A stretch of 64,000 bases of DNA from JANQPX01 sp041398025 (lineage in GTDB: Bacteria; Pseudomonadota; Alphaproteobacteria; Geminicoccales; Geminicoccaceae). A model generated the notes under the pieces. It did not search any database and was not told where the DNA came from. It worked only from the letters and a program-made list of their open reading frames with translations. Shown in pieces: positions 56,375 through 64,000 of this stretch. How positions within the stretch are numbered: position 1 is the stretch's first letter; each line of letters opens with the position of its first letter. The translations under genes and the position numbers were made by a program. Location: NCBI GenBank assembly GCA_041398025.1, contig JAWKVM010000017.1:62001-126000 (forward strand), in the 5' to 3' direction.

Positions 56375-58348
56375 ATGAACCACAGCGACCCGCCGATCGC
56401 CGACATGCCCCACGCTGAGCCGTCCCCAGCTGGGGACGCTTCCCCCGCTGGTCGCGAGGTCCTCGAAGGGCACGCTGCCCTCGCTGGGCACGCCGCCCTC
56501 GCAGGCGCCGAGCTTATACGGGCCAAAATCAAAACGCTGCCGAACAGTCCGGGCGTCTATCGCATGCTCGATGCCCGCGGCGATGCGCTCTATGTGGGCA
56601 AGGCGAAATCGCTGAAGAAGCGCGTGCCCGCCTACACCAAGGTCAATGCGCTCAGCCAGCGGCTCAGACGCATGGTGGCGCTGACCCGGCAGTTCGACGT
56701 GGTGACCACGGCCAACGAGGTCGAGGCGCTTTTGCTCGAATGCAACATGATCAAGCGCCTGCGCCCGGCCTTCAACATTCTTCTCCGTGACGATAAATCC
56801 TTCCCTTACATCTATTTAGGGAAGCCGACCGCGGAAAAACCCTTTCCCAGGATCGGCCGGCATCGCGGTTCGAAACGGAAAGACTGCGACTATTTCGGGC
56901 CGTTCGCGTCCTCGGGGGCGGTCAACGAGACGCTGGGAGCGCTGCTCCGCGCCTTTCCGCTTCGCTCCTGCGCCGACAGCATTTTTTCGAACAGGACCAG
57001 GCCCTGCCTGCAGTATCAGATCAAGCGCTGCACGGCGCCCTGTGTCGGCCGGATCGAGCCCGGGGCCTATGCCGAGCTTCTGGAGCAGACCCGCGATTTT
57101 CTCGCCGGCAAGAGCAACGCGATCCAGGAGCGCCTGCAGCAGGAGATGGTGACGGCGAGCGACGCCCTCGATTTCGAGCAGGCCGCGGCGATCCGTGATC
57201 GTTTGAAGGCGCTCGCCCATATCACCACGCGCCAGGGCATCAACGTCGCCTCGGTCGGCGATGCCGACGTCATCGGCTTCTCGCGTGAGGGCGGCCAGGT
57301 CTGCGTCCAGGTTTTTTTCTATCGGGGCGGGCGCAATTACGGCAATCGCGCCTATTATCCCGCCCAGATCCACGATGCCGACGACGCCGACCTGCTCGAA
57401 GCTTTTCTCGGCCAGTTCTATGCCGAACGCCAGGCTCCGAAGCTCGTGCTCCTCGGTGCAGAGCCAGGATCCAAAACCCTTTTGGCGGAGGCGTTGTCGG
57501 TGCGGGCAGAGCGGAAGGTGGAGATCCGCTTCGCCCAGCGCGGCGAGGCGCGCCAGCTGGTCGCCCAGGCCGAGGACAATGCCCGCCAGGCGCTCGCCCG
57601 ACGGCTCGCCGAGAGCAGCGCCCAGGCGCGGCTGCTGCAAAGCCTCGCCGATACGCTCGATCTGCCCGAGCGCCCGAACCGCATCGAGGTCTACGACAAC
57701 AGCCACATCCAGGGGACCGACGCGGTCGGCGCGTTCGTGGTCGCCGGGCCGGAGGGGCTGGACAAGTCCGCCTACAGGAAATTCACCATCAAGGGCAAGG
57801 ATCTCACCCCGGGCGACGATTTCGCCATGATGCGCGAGGTGCTGGGCCGGCGCTTTGCCAGGCTGCAGCGCGAGGACCCGGATCGGTCGTCCGGCCAGTG
57901 GCCGGATCTGGTGATCATCGACGGCGGCGCAGGGCAACTGTCGTCGGCGCTCGAAACCATGGAAGAGACCGGGGTGACGGGCCTGCCCGTCCTGGCGATC
58001 GCCAAGGGACCCGAGCGCGATGCCGGCAAGGAGACCCTGCATCTGCCGGAGCGCGCGGCCTTCAAGCTGGATCAGAAGGACCCGCTTCTCTATTTCCTGC
58101 AGCGCCTGCGCGACGAGGCGCACCGTTTCGTCATCTCGACCCATCGGGCGAAGCGCGGCAAATCGGTCGGGCGCTCGGCGCTGGATCGCGTGCAAGGCAT
58201 CGGTGCCAAGCGCAAAAAGGCGCTTCTCGGCCATTTCGGCTCGGTGCGTGCGATCGAAACCGCCGGCCTTTTGGACCTTGAGCGCGTGCCGGGAATCAGT
58301 AAAGCTGTTGCTAAGGCCATCTATGATACCTTTCACGACGGCAGCTGA
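56375..58348 (+). CDS. uvrC: Excinuclease ABC subunit C
   Basis: The 657-residue product makes both incisions in nucleotide excision repair. GIY-YIG domain: NSPGVYRMLDARGDALYVGKA; Cys-rich region KRCTAPCVGRI; UVR motif DALDFEQAAAIRDRLKAL for UvrB; RNase H-like domain RIEVYDNSHIQGT; C-terminal helix-hairpin-helix IGAKRKKALLGHFGS and VPGISKAVAKAI. An unusual 45-residue N-terminal extension carries a small repeat (GHAALAGHAALAG). pgsA follows on the same strand. Confidence 0.96.
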   Translation: MNHSDPPIADMPHAEPSPAGDASPAGREVLEGHAALAGHAALAGAELIRAKIKTLPNSPGVYRMLDARGDALYVGKAKSLKKRVPAYTKVNALSQRLRRMVALTRQFDVVTTANEVEALLLECNMIKRLRPAFNILLRDDKSFPYIYLGKPTAEKPFPRIGRHRGSKRKDCDYFGPFASSGAVNETLGALLRAFPLRSCADSIFSNRTRPCLQYQIKRCTAPCVGRIEPGAYAELLEQTRDFLAGKSNAIQERLQQEMVTASDALDFEQAAAIRDRLKALAHITTRQGINVASVGDADVIGFSREGGQVCVQVFFYRGGRNYGNRAYYPAQIHDADDADLLEAFLGQFYAERQAPKLVLLGAEPGSKTLLAEALSVRAERKVEIRFAQRGEARQLVAQAEDNARQALARRLAESSAQARLLQSLADTLDLPERPNRIEVYDNSHIQGTDAVGAFVVAGPEGLDKSAYRKFTIKGKDLTPGDDFAMMREVLGRRFARLQREDPDRSSGQWPDLVIIDGGAGQLSSALETMEETGVTGLPVLAIAKGPERDAGKETLHLPERAAFKLDQKDPLLYFLQRLRDEAHRFVISTHRAKRGKSVGRSALDRVQGIGAKRKKALLGHFGSVRAIETAGLLDLERVPGISKAVAKAIYDTFHDGS

Positions 58349-58503
58349 CCCTTGTCGACGATCGATGCCGGGCTGTCGCTGAACCGGCATAGGATGATGA
58401 ACCCTAGTTTCTGAACTTCAGCCCCTGTTTGGCTGCCGCAAAGCCTGGACAGAGGTCGTTTTGGCTCGCGATAATGCTGGCGACGGCAAGGAGGAGCGGA
58501 CCC

Positions 58504-59085
58504 ATGCTCACCGACACGCCCAATCTTCTGACCCTCGGTCGGGTCGCCGCCGTTCCGGCCCTGGCGGCCGCCTTCTATATCCCCGGCGACCTCGGCATGT
58601 GGGTCACCTGCGTGATCTTTTCGGTGGCGGCGATCACCGACTTCTTCGACGGCTATCTCGCGCGCAGCTGGTCGATGCAGTCCTCCTTCGGGCGCATGCT
58701 CGACCCGATCGCCGACAAGCTCCTGGTCGGTGCCGCGATCCTGATGCTGGTGCATTTCGGTCGGGCACCCATCCTGCCGGCCCTGGTCATCCTCTGCCGC
58801 GAGATCGTCGTCTCCGGCCTGCGCGAATTCCTGGCCGAGCTGCAGGTGGGCCTCCCGGTCTCCAGGCTCGCCAAGTGGAAGACCGGCGTGCAGATGACCG
58901 CGCTTGGTTTCCTGATGGCCGGTGGTGCCGCCCCCTGGTGGACCTTCGCCGACCAGATCGGTTGGTACGGACTCTGGCTCGCTGCCGGCCTCACCGTGGT
59001 CACCGGCCTCGACTATCTCTATGTCGGCCTGCGTCACACCAACGAGGAACCCACCGGCGCCGCCGTGGCGGGGCCACGGCCTTGA
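58504..59085 (+). CDS. pgsA: CDP-diacylglycerol-glycerol-3-phosphate 3-phosphatidyltransferase
   Basis: The 193-residue membrane enzyme makes phosphatidylglycerol phosphate. The CDP-alcohol transferase motif DFFDGYLAR...GRMLDPIADK (D-x2-DG-x2-AR-x8-G-x3-D-x3-D) is complete. It has about 4-5 transmembrane segments. AAGGAGGAG precedes the ATG at 58504. uvrC-pgsA(-moaD-moaE) is a common order in related genomes. The stop lies in a family 3 module. Confidence 0.94.
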   Translation: MLTDTPNLLTLGRVAAVPALAAAFYIPGDLGMWVTCVIFSVAAITDFFDGYLARSWSMQSSFGRMLDPIADKLLVGAAILMLVHFGRAPILPALVILCREIVVSGLREFLAELQVGLPVSRLAKWKTGVQMTALGFLMAGGAAPWWTFADQIGWYGLWLAAGLTVVTGLDYLYVGLRHTNEEPTGAAVAGPRP

Positions 59086-59092
59086 CTTGGCG
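59062..59092 (+). repeat. Family 3 hairpin-TTGACTTG module, copy C
   Basis: GCCGTGGC-GGG-GCCACGGC (59062-59080) is the longest stem of the family (8 bases) and is followed by CTTGACTTGGCG. It overlaps the pgsA stop codon (59083-59085). Confidence 0.65.
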
Positions 59093-59813
59093 TAGCCCGG
59101 GCCTCGAGAGGCGGAGTTCCTCCCCGAAGCGGTGGAATTGAAGGCCGAGGCCTGGATCGGCATGTCGAAGCGTTGTTTTCGTCGATTCGTCGGAACCGGC
59201 GGATCATCGCGCGGCGTCAGGCTCGAGACCCGCTCAGAGGCTCATCGCTCGAGGCAGGTGATCCGCGCAGGGTTCTGGTGACAATTCATCAGGAGTCTTT
59301 TCCAGTTCCGTAGACCAAATCTTAAGCATTCGGTCCTACCGTCTGTCATCAGGTCCATGCGATCCTGGGAATCTGAGCCTCGCCTCAACGGTTTTCGGAG
59401 GGCGGGCGGACTCCCAGGATCGCACGGACCAGAAGCGGAAGATCGCACAGATAGGTTAAGGGATCGTTGAGGGGTGAGCAAAGATCGGGGCATCGGGAGA
59501 AACGGCGCCTGCGTTCGCGAACTCGGTCGGAAATCGAGGCTGGAGATGGCAGGACGACAGCCCAGGCTGACCGGGTCGGGAGAGGGCGGCCTGATTGACA
59601 AGACAATGCGGCGAAAACCAGAGGAGCGAGTGTGCATGTCGATCGCATCCGGTCGGGTCCCGTTCCTAGGCTCGGTGACGGGGGACGACGTCGCTGCGGT
59701 GACCGGATTGGGAGCGGTCCAAGCCGGGACCGAGCCTCCGGCCATGCCCTGGACTTGGGCAGGGTCGCGCCCTAGGTTGCAGGGAGTGTCGAGACACCAC
59801 GGATCATGCGGTG
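59086..59813. other. Long gap between pgsA and moaD with a family 1 repeat
   Basis: The 728-base gap contains family 1 copy 3 (59321-59460). Open frames in it on both strands have no family likeness and run through the repeat. The moaD promoter should lie near its right end, but no convincing site or molybdenum-cofactor riboswitch was seen. Confidence 0.6.
59321..59460 (-). repeat. Family 1 palindromic element, copy 3
   Basis: Arms 59352-59378 and about 59405-59430 are complementary with a few mismatches, and the spacer is in the reverse orientation compared with copies 1 and 2. The borders are CTTAAG at 59321-59326 and GTTAAG at 59455-59460. This is a more diverged copy. Confidence 0.85.
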
Positions 59814-60065
59814 ATGAACGTCAGATATTTCGCCTGGCTGCGCGCCAAGGTCGGCAAGGGATCCGAGGAGGTCAGCCCGCCTGCGGAGGTGCAGACCGTC
59901 GGCGATCTCATGACCTGGCTCGCTGCCGATCGCCCGGGGCTCGCCGAGGCGCTGAGCCGGCCCGGGATCATTCGCGCGGCCGTCAATCAGGACTATGCCG
60001 AGCTCGACCATCCGGTGAAGGCGGGTGACGAGGTCGCCTTCTTCCCGCCCGTCACCGGCGGCTAG
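59814..60065 (+). CDS. moaD: Molybdopterin synthase small subunit MoaD
   Basis: The 83-residue ubiquitin-like sulfur carrier ends in the GG needed for thiocarboxylation (PPVTGG). The body NVRYFAWLRAKVGKGSEEV and AVNQDYAELDHPVKAGDEVAF is typical. It supplies sulfur to MoaE to make molybdopterin. The start is ATG 59814 (a GTG lies directly before). moaE follows after 19 bases. Confidence 0.94.
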   Translation: MNVRYFAWLRAKVGKGSEEVSPPAEVQTVGDLMTWLAADRPGLAEALSRPGIIRAAVNQDYAELDHPVKAGDEVAFFPPVTGG

Positions 60066-60084
60066 GGAGGAGGGTCCGGCAGCC

Positions 60085-60564
60085 TTGATCAAAGTGCAAG
60101 ACAAGCCGTTCGATGTCGGCGAGGAGCTGGCGGCCTTGAGCCGGGGGCGCACCGACATCGGCGCCGTCGCCAGCTTCACCGGCCTCGTACGTGATCTCGC
60201 AGGAGTCGACGATGCCGACGCTCGGCCCGTCGCCGCCATGACTCTCGAGCACTATCCCGGCATGACCGAAAGGAAGCTCGCCGAAATCGAAGAGGAAGCC
60301 AGGCGCCGCTGGCCGCTGCAGGCTGTTCTGATCATCCACCGCTACGGCCGCATGGAGCCGGGCGAGCCGATCGTGCTGGTCGCCGCCGCCTCGAAGCATC
60401 GACAGGCCGCGCTCGAAGCCTGCGCCTTTCTGATCGACTGGCTGAAGACCAAGGCCCCCTTCTGGAAGCTTGAGGAAGGCGACGGTGAGGCGAGCTGGGT
60501 CGACGCCCGCACCTCCGACGACGAAGCCGCCGCCCGCTGGCGGCGGCTGCCAGCCGAGGGGTGA
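60085..60564 (+). CDS. moaE: Molybdopterin synthase catalytic subunit MoaE
   Basis: The 159-residue product pairs with MoaD to convert precursor Z to molybdopterin. The family's GAVASFTGLVRD, LEHYPGMTERKLAEI, IIHRYGRMEPGEPIVLVAA and active-site KTKAPFWKLE are present. The start is TTG at 60085 with GGGAGGAGGG upstream; no ATG is usable. The last residues extend slightly beyond the family. Confidence 0.93.
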   Translation: MIKVQDKPFDVGEELAALSRGRTDIGAVASFTGLVRDLAGVDDADARPVAAMTLEHYPGMTERKLAEIEEEARRRWPLQAVLIIHRYGRMEPGEPIVLVAAASKHRQAALEACAFLIDWLKTKAPFWKLEEGDGEASWVDARTSDDEAAARWRRLPAEG

Positions 60565-60768
60565 CTCGGACCGGTTGAGCCTGGCTCGACGGTTTGCGGC
60601 CAGGTTTTCGGGCGGTGGCGTGCTGCTGGCTGCCTCGTTGGCATCGATGGGACCATGGAGCCTGGCGCCGGCATTTCGGTCTTGCCATCAACACGGCGTT
60701 CGGGTGAAAAGCGGGGCTGTCGCCGCGGCCGCAAGGGGCGTTGCGCTTCGAACCGGGGGAATGAAGAC

Positions 60769-61353
60769 ATGACAAGACGCTTTCCAATGCCGTTCGGCGT
60801 GATCGCGGTCGCCGCGCTCATGGCCTTCGCTGCACCGGCATCGGCCGACGAGATCGAGGATTCGATCAGCACGGCCCTCGAGGCCTATCAATCCGGCGAC
60901 ATCGCCGCGGCAAAGGGCGAGATCGACTATGTCGCCCAGCTTTTGAGCCAGAAGCAGGCGGCCTCCCTGGGCACGATCCTGCCGGCCCCCTTCGACGGCT
61001 GGACCCAGGAGATGACGGGCAGCGAAGCGGCGGCCGGCATGGCCATGTTCGGTGGCGGGCTCAGCGCCGGCGCCGACTATCGCCGCGACAACGACAATGT
61101 CGAAATCCAGGTCATGGCCGACAGCCCGCTGATCGCGACCATGATGGCGCTGTTCAACAATCCCAGCATGGCCGGCGCCACTGGCGGCAAGATGAAGCGT
61201 GTCGGCGGCCAGAAGGTCATCCAGACCCCGGATGGCGAGCTCCAGGCCGTCGTCTACAACCGCTTCATGATCCATGTCACCGGCTCCGCCCCGGCCGAGG
61301 ACAAGGAGGCCTATTTCCAGGCGATCGACTTCAACGCGCTGCAGAGCTTCTGA
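60769..61353 (+). CDS. Secreted protein of unknown function
   Basis: The 194-residue product has a signal peptide (VIAVAALMAFAAPASA) and a soluble mature part rich in acidic residues, with EIEDSISTALEAYQSGDIAAA (helical, TPR-like beginning), a Gly/Ala/Met-rich centre and NRFMIHVTGSAP toward the end. It resembles uncharacterised periplasmic proteins of alphaproteobacteria. The start has a GGGGGA site. No partner gene is obvious. Confidence 0.75.
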   Translation: MTRRFPMPFGVIAVAALMAFAAPASADEIEDSISTALEAYQSGDIAAAKGEIDYVAQLLSQKQAASLGTILPAPFDGWTQEMTGSEAAAGMAMFGGGLSAGADYRRDNDNVEIQVMADSPLIATMMALFNNPSMAGATGGKMKRVGGQKVIQTPDGELQAVVYNRFMIHVTGSAPAEDKEAYFQAIDFNALQSF

Positions 61354-61795
61354 GCCGTTTTCGACGATCGGCGGGGATCTTGGCTGCGGGGTGGGGGGGC
61401 AGCGCTTTTCGACGCCCGGTCGACCCATCGAGAAGACATGCCGGCCCGGCGCTAACGAAGCCTTAAGGCGCGACAGCTACGCTTTCCAACCTGGTCCATG
61501 CGATCCTGGGAGTCCGCCCGCCCGCCGGAAAGGGTAGAGCGCAGCTCGGATTCCCAGGATCGCATGGACTAGGTCGACGACGGTAGATGGGATTGGTTAA
61601 AAGAGGGTTAAGGCGTCCCGCCCTTTCCGTCGTCACCGGTAGTGCGTTCCGGGGCCTGAATGAATGAGCCCGTTTTCGCGGCGGATGAGGGGCGATGCAT
61701 GCTGAAGACGGCAGCGCTGCGGCTGGATAGGCGCGCCGGGATGAAGGATGATGGCGTCTCGGAAACGGAAAGACATTTGAACCGGAGCTCGAGCG
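61354..61795. other. Gap with family 1 repeat
   Basis: The gap contains family 1 copy 4. No gene was found between the secreted protein and the dehydrogenase; the 61613-61795 part probably holds the dehydrogenase promoter. Confidence 0.6.
61462..61612 (+). repeat. Family 1 palindromic element, copy 4
   Basis: Arms 61493-61516 and 61547-61570 match with two mismatches; spacer forward. The left border is CTTAAG at 61462-61467; on the right, two TTAA sites occur (GTTAAA 61596-61601 and GTTAAG 61607-61612). Confidence 0.88.
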
Positions 61796-62713
61796 ATGCC
61801 GAAAGCGACCTTCATCGACTGCCCGCCTTTTCTGCATGAGCTCTATCAGGGCGAGCTCGCCGGCATCGTGCCCGATCTGGAGATCAACGTCGGCAGCCCG
61901 AGCGCGGACGAGGTGAAGGCGCTCCTGGCCGAAAGCCGCTTTGCGCTGCTCGACCACACCACCATGGACGCGTCCCTGCTGGAAGCCTGTGCGCCTCTGC
62001 AGGCGATCGTCTTTCTCGGACTTGGGGCGGGCAGCTTCATCGACCTGGACGCGGCGAAGCGCCTGGGCATCACGGTCCGGAACTATGGCGGCTATGGCGA
62101 TCGGAGCGTGGCCGAGCACGCGCTTGCCCTGATGTTCGCGGCGGGGCGCAGGATCGCGGCCATGGATCGCGCCGTGCGGGCCGGTGTGTTCGAGCCGCTG
62201 GACGGCATCGAATTCGCCGGCAGGACGCTCGGCGTGGTCGGCACCGGCGGCATCGGCCAGGCGATGATCCGCCTCGGCGCCGGCATCGGCATGGAGGTGA
62301 TCGCCTGGAATCGGAGCGGCGTGCCGGACGGTCTGCCCTGCCGGCCCGTCGATCTGGACGAGCTGCTGAGCAGCGCCGATGTCGTATCGCTGCATATCGC
62401 TCTCAACGATCAAACCCGTGGCCTGATCGACGCGCGCCGCCTGGATCTCCTCAGGGAGACGGCGATCCTGGTCAACACTGCGCGCGGCGCCGTGCTCGAC
62501 GAATCGGCTCTGATCGCGGCGCTCAGGGCCGGCAGGATCGCCCACGCGGCGCTGGATGTGTTCGAAGACGAGCCGATCCCGGCCGATCATCCGCTGGCGA
62601 TCCTGGACAACACCACCCTCACGCCGCATGCGGCCTTCATGACCCGGGAGGCTTCGACGCGCCTGCTCAGGATGGCGCTCGACATTCTGAAGCAAGAGAT
62701 CGCGGACGCCTGA
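61796..62713 (+). CDS. D-isomer-specific 2-hydroxyacid dehydrogenase
   Basis: The 305-residue NAD(P) enzyme interconverts a 2-hydroxy acid and a 2-keto acid. Features: the nucleotide loop LGVVGTGGIGQAM, catalytic Arg in VNTARGAVLDE, Glu in DVFEDEPIP and His in LTPHAAFMTREA. The catalytic domain at the N-terminus is short. Its substrate cannot be told from sequence. Family 1 copies lie on both sides. Confidence 0.9.
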   Translation: MPKATFIDCPPFLHELYQGELAGIVPDLEINVGSPSADEVKALLAESRFALLDHTTMDASLLEACAPLQAIVFLGLGAGSFIDLDAAKRLGITVRNYGGYGDRSVAEHALALMFAAGRRIAAMDRAVRAGVFEPLDGIEFAGRTLGVVGTGGIGQAMIRLGAGIGMEVIAWNRSGVPDGLPCRPVDLDELLSSADVVSLHIALNDQTRGLIDARRLDLLRETAILVNTARGAVLDESALIAALRAGRIAHAALDVFEDEPIPADHPLAILDNTTLTPHAAFMTREASTRLLRMALDILKQEIADA

Positions 62714-62770
62714 TGCCGACCCTGCGATGTCTAACCAACGCGTGCAGGAGAACCATCGCGTTCACCCTTC

Positions 62771-62914
62771 CTTAACCCCCGCCGGCTAGGGTGCAGCATG
62801 TCTTCGTGGTCCATGTGATCCTGGGACTCCGAGCCTCGCCCAAGCTTTTCCGGCGGGTGGGCGGATTCCAAGGATCGCATGGACCACGAAGCAGCATGCC
62901 AGGGACAGGTTAAG
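62771..62914 (-). repeat. Family 1 palindromic element, copy 5
   Basis: The core runs 62809-62885, with matching outer bases that extend the stem (CTTCGTGGTCC facing GGACCACGAAG). The spacer is in the reverse orientation, as in copy 3. The borders CTTAAC (62771-62776) and GTTAAG (62909-62914) are perfectly inverted. Confidence 0.9.
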
Positions 62915-63112
62915 GAAAACCTAATGCTCGAAGGATAATCCGTCAGACGGAAGCGACGGGGCGTCCGGTCGATGGCAACGTCGTGCGATTGGCATGCGGC
63001 TGTTCCTGGCCGTGCGGAACAACCTGATCGGTATAAGCGACAGGGGCTGAAGCCCGATCCACTCGGCGCGTGATTGGCCGCGCCGACCAGCCGGCAGTCG
63101 TCTTTACGGTAT

Positions 63113-63266
63113 CTTAACCCGGGCATGCGAGGATGGAGATCTGGTCCATGCGACCCTGGGAATCCGCCCGCCGACTGAAAGAGGTGGGGCAAGGCGCGGA
63201 CTCCCAGGAACGCAGGGACCATCGAGAGCCCGGACCCTCTCATGAGACGATGAGGATGCGGTAACG
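63113..63266 (+). repeat. Family 1 palindromic element, copy 6
   Basis: Core 63143-63220 with several mismatches between arms; spacer forward. The left border CTTAAC (63113-63118) is intact, the right border has decayed to GGTAACG near 63260. This is the most worn copy. Confidence 0.85.
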
Positions 63267-63358
63267 GAGCTGTCGGTGGTGAACGGAGCGTCTGCCCGGA
63301 TGCTACGCCTTGACAGGACGGGACGCCGATTGGGTTCCCATCCCGGTCCCCTCGCTGC

Positions 63359-64000
63359 TCAGCTTGAGCGTGCGGCGTCGATGTAGAGCTCGCGCAGGCG
63401 TCTGGTGACCGGCCCGGGCTGGCCGTCGCCGATGGTCGTCTCGTCGATCGCGACCACCGGCATGACCAGATTGGTCGCCGACGTGATGAACGCCTCGTCC
63501 GCCGCCTTCGCCTCCTCCGGCGAGAACGGTCTTTCCTCTATCCGCACACCGCTTTCAGCGGCCAGCGCCAGGAGCGCTTTCCGCGTGCAGCCGGGCAGAA
63601 TGTCGTTGGAGAGATGGCGGGTCCGGACCATGCCGTCCTTGACGATATAGGCGTTGTTCGAGCTGCCCTCGGTGACCAGCCCATCCTCGACCATCCAGGC
63701 GTCGTCGAAGCCCGCCTCGATCGCTTCCTGCTTGGCCAGCGCCGAGGCGAGCAGCATCACCGTCTTGATATCTCGCCTGCGCCAGCGCAGATCCGGTGCC
63801 GTCTTCACCCGAATGCCGCGCCTCGAGGTCTCGGTGTCGAGAAATGGCGCCTGACGTGCGAACATGACCAAAGTGGGCGTCGCCTCCCTGGGAAAGGGAA
63901 AGTCGCGTTCGGCCACGCCGCGCGTCACCTGCAGATAGACCCGCCCCTCGGTGACATCGTTCTTTTCAATCAGCGTCTGCTGCAAGCGGTCGATCTCCTC
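63359..64000 (-). CDS. D-amino-acid transaminase (class IV), 5' end cut by window edge
   Basis: The frame is open from base 64000 to the stop at 63359, so the first residues are outside. The fold-type IV PLP lysine is in RDIKTVMLLASALAKQ, followed by DDAWMVEDGLVTEGSSNNAYIV, which best fits D-alanine transaminase (Dat) rather than branched-chain or aminodeoxychorismate enzymes. It would make D-glutamate or D-alanine. About 70-80 residues are missing at the start, judged from the family. Confidence 0.87.
   Translation of the reverse strand, partial: EEIDRLQQTLIEKNDVTEGRVYLQVTRGVAERDFPFPREATPTLVMFARQAPFLDTETSRRGIRVKTAPDLRWRRRDIKTVMLLASALAKQEAIEAGFDDAWMVEDGLVTEGSSNNAYIVKDGMVRTRHLSNDILPGCTRKALLALAAESGVRIEERPFSPEEAKAADEAFITSATNLVMPVVAIDETTIGDGQPGPVTRRLRELYIDAARSS

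Larger units (their letters stand above)
62714..63358. other. Convergent gap with two family 1 repeats
   Basis: The gap holds copies 5 and 6 of family 1, about 200 bases apart, between the ends of the dehydrogenase and transaminase genes. No gene was found. Confidence 0.65.

Noticed and set aside
59474..60028. Forward open frame before moaD
   Set aside because: It has no likeness to any family and overlaps moaD in another frame.

Overview
The window is GC-rich chromosomal DNA of an alphaproteobacterium. The evidence is gene content: a linked mnmG-rsmG-parA-parB chromosome-partition block with two perfect parS sites, the very large NAD-dependent glutamate dehydrogenase, an Rrf2-type SUF regulator heading a suf operon, an IalB-type periplasmic protein, an entericidin-like lipoprotein and a tripartite tricarboxylate transporter. 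The partition block and parS sites suggest that the replication origin is not far away, although no origin is visible here. The order-level lineage cannot be fixed from the sequence alone; a Rhodospirillales/Geminicoccales-like organism is a reasonable guess.

Layout. 1-7.2 kb: a partial MarC-type membrane protein, a membrane-anchored TPR protein, a lipoprotein hydrolase overlapping gluQRS, a small carboxylesterase, a Cache/HAMP adenylate cyclase and a PEP-CTERM-like tail fragment. 7.3-8.0 kb: a transglutaminase-like cysteine protease gene broken by several indels. 8.3-11.8 kb: an S9 peptidase, a radical-SAM protein and a small unknown. 11.9-17.7 kb: the suf operon (regulator, sufB, C, D, S, T). 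17.8-22.1 kb: parB, parA, rsmG, mnmG. 22.1-30 kb: NAD-GDH, a GNAT, an entericidin-like lipoprotein, speE and a single-domain response regulator. 30.3-37 kb: dnaJ, dnaK, then tctC-tctB-tctA. 37.5-44.7 kb: a glycosyltransferase/flavoprotein pair, moaA, nadK, a DHDPS-family/VOC/zincin operon and a pterin dehydratase. 44.4-53.1 kb: a fused self-sufficient reductive-dehalogenase-like protein with a VOC protein, sppA-rlmN, an IalB-family protein and a creatinase. 53.3-56.3 kb: a 47-residue secreted peptide gene followed by an 897-residue unknown membrane protein. 56.4-64 kb: uvrC, pgsA, moaD-moaE, a secreted unknown, a D-2-hydroxyacid dehydrogenase and a partial D-amino-acid transaminase.

The intergenic DNA carries three families of repeats that the genes do not explain. 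Family 1 is a long palindrome of about 78-84 bp with six copies, each set inside an element of about 140-158 bp bordered by TTAA motifs; four of the copies lie in 4 kb at the right end. Family 2 is a RIME-like element of about 100 bp with two copies in opposite orientation. Family 3 is a short GC hairpin at gene ends, usually followed by TTGACTTG, with five copies. No transposase or RAYT gene is present, so families 1 and 2 would have to be mobilised from elsewhere.

The most novel-looking material is family 1, the reductive-dehalogenase fusion with its VOC partner, and the small-peptide/large-membrane-protein pair. Most of the rest is well-understood housekeeping.
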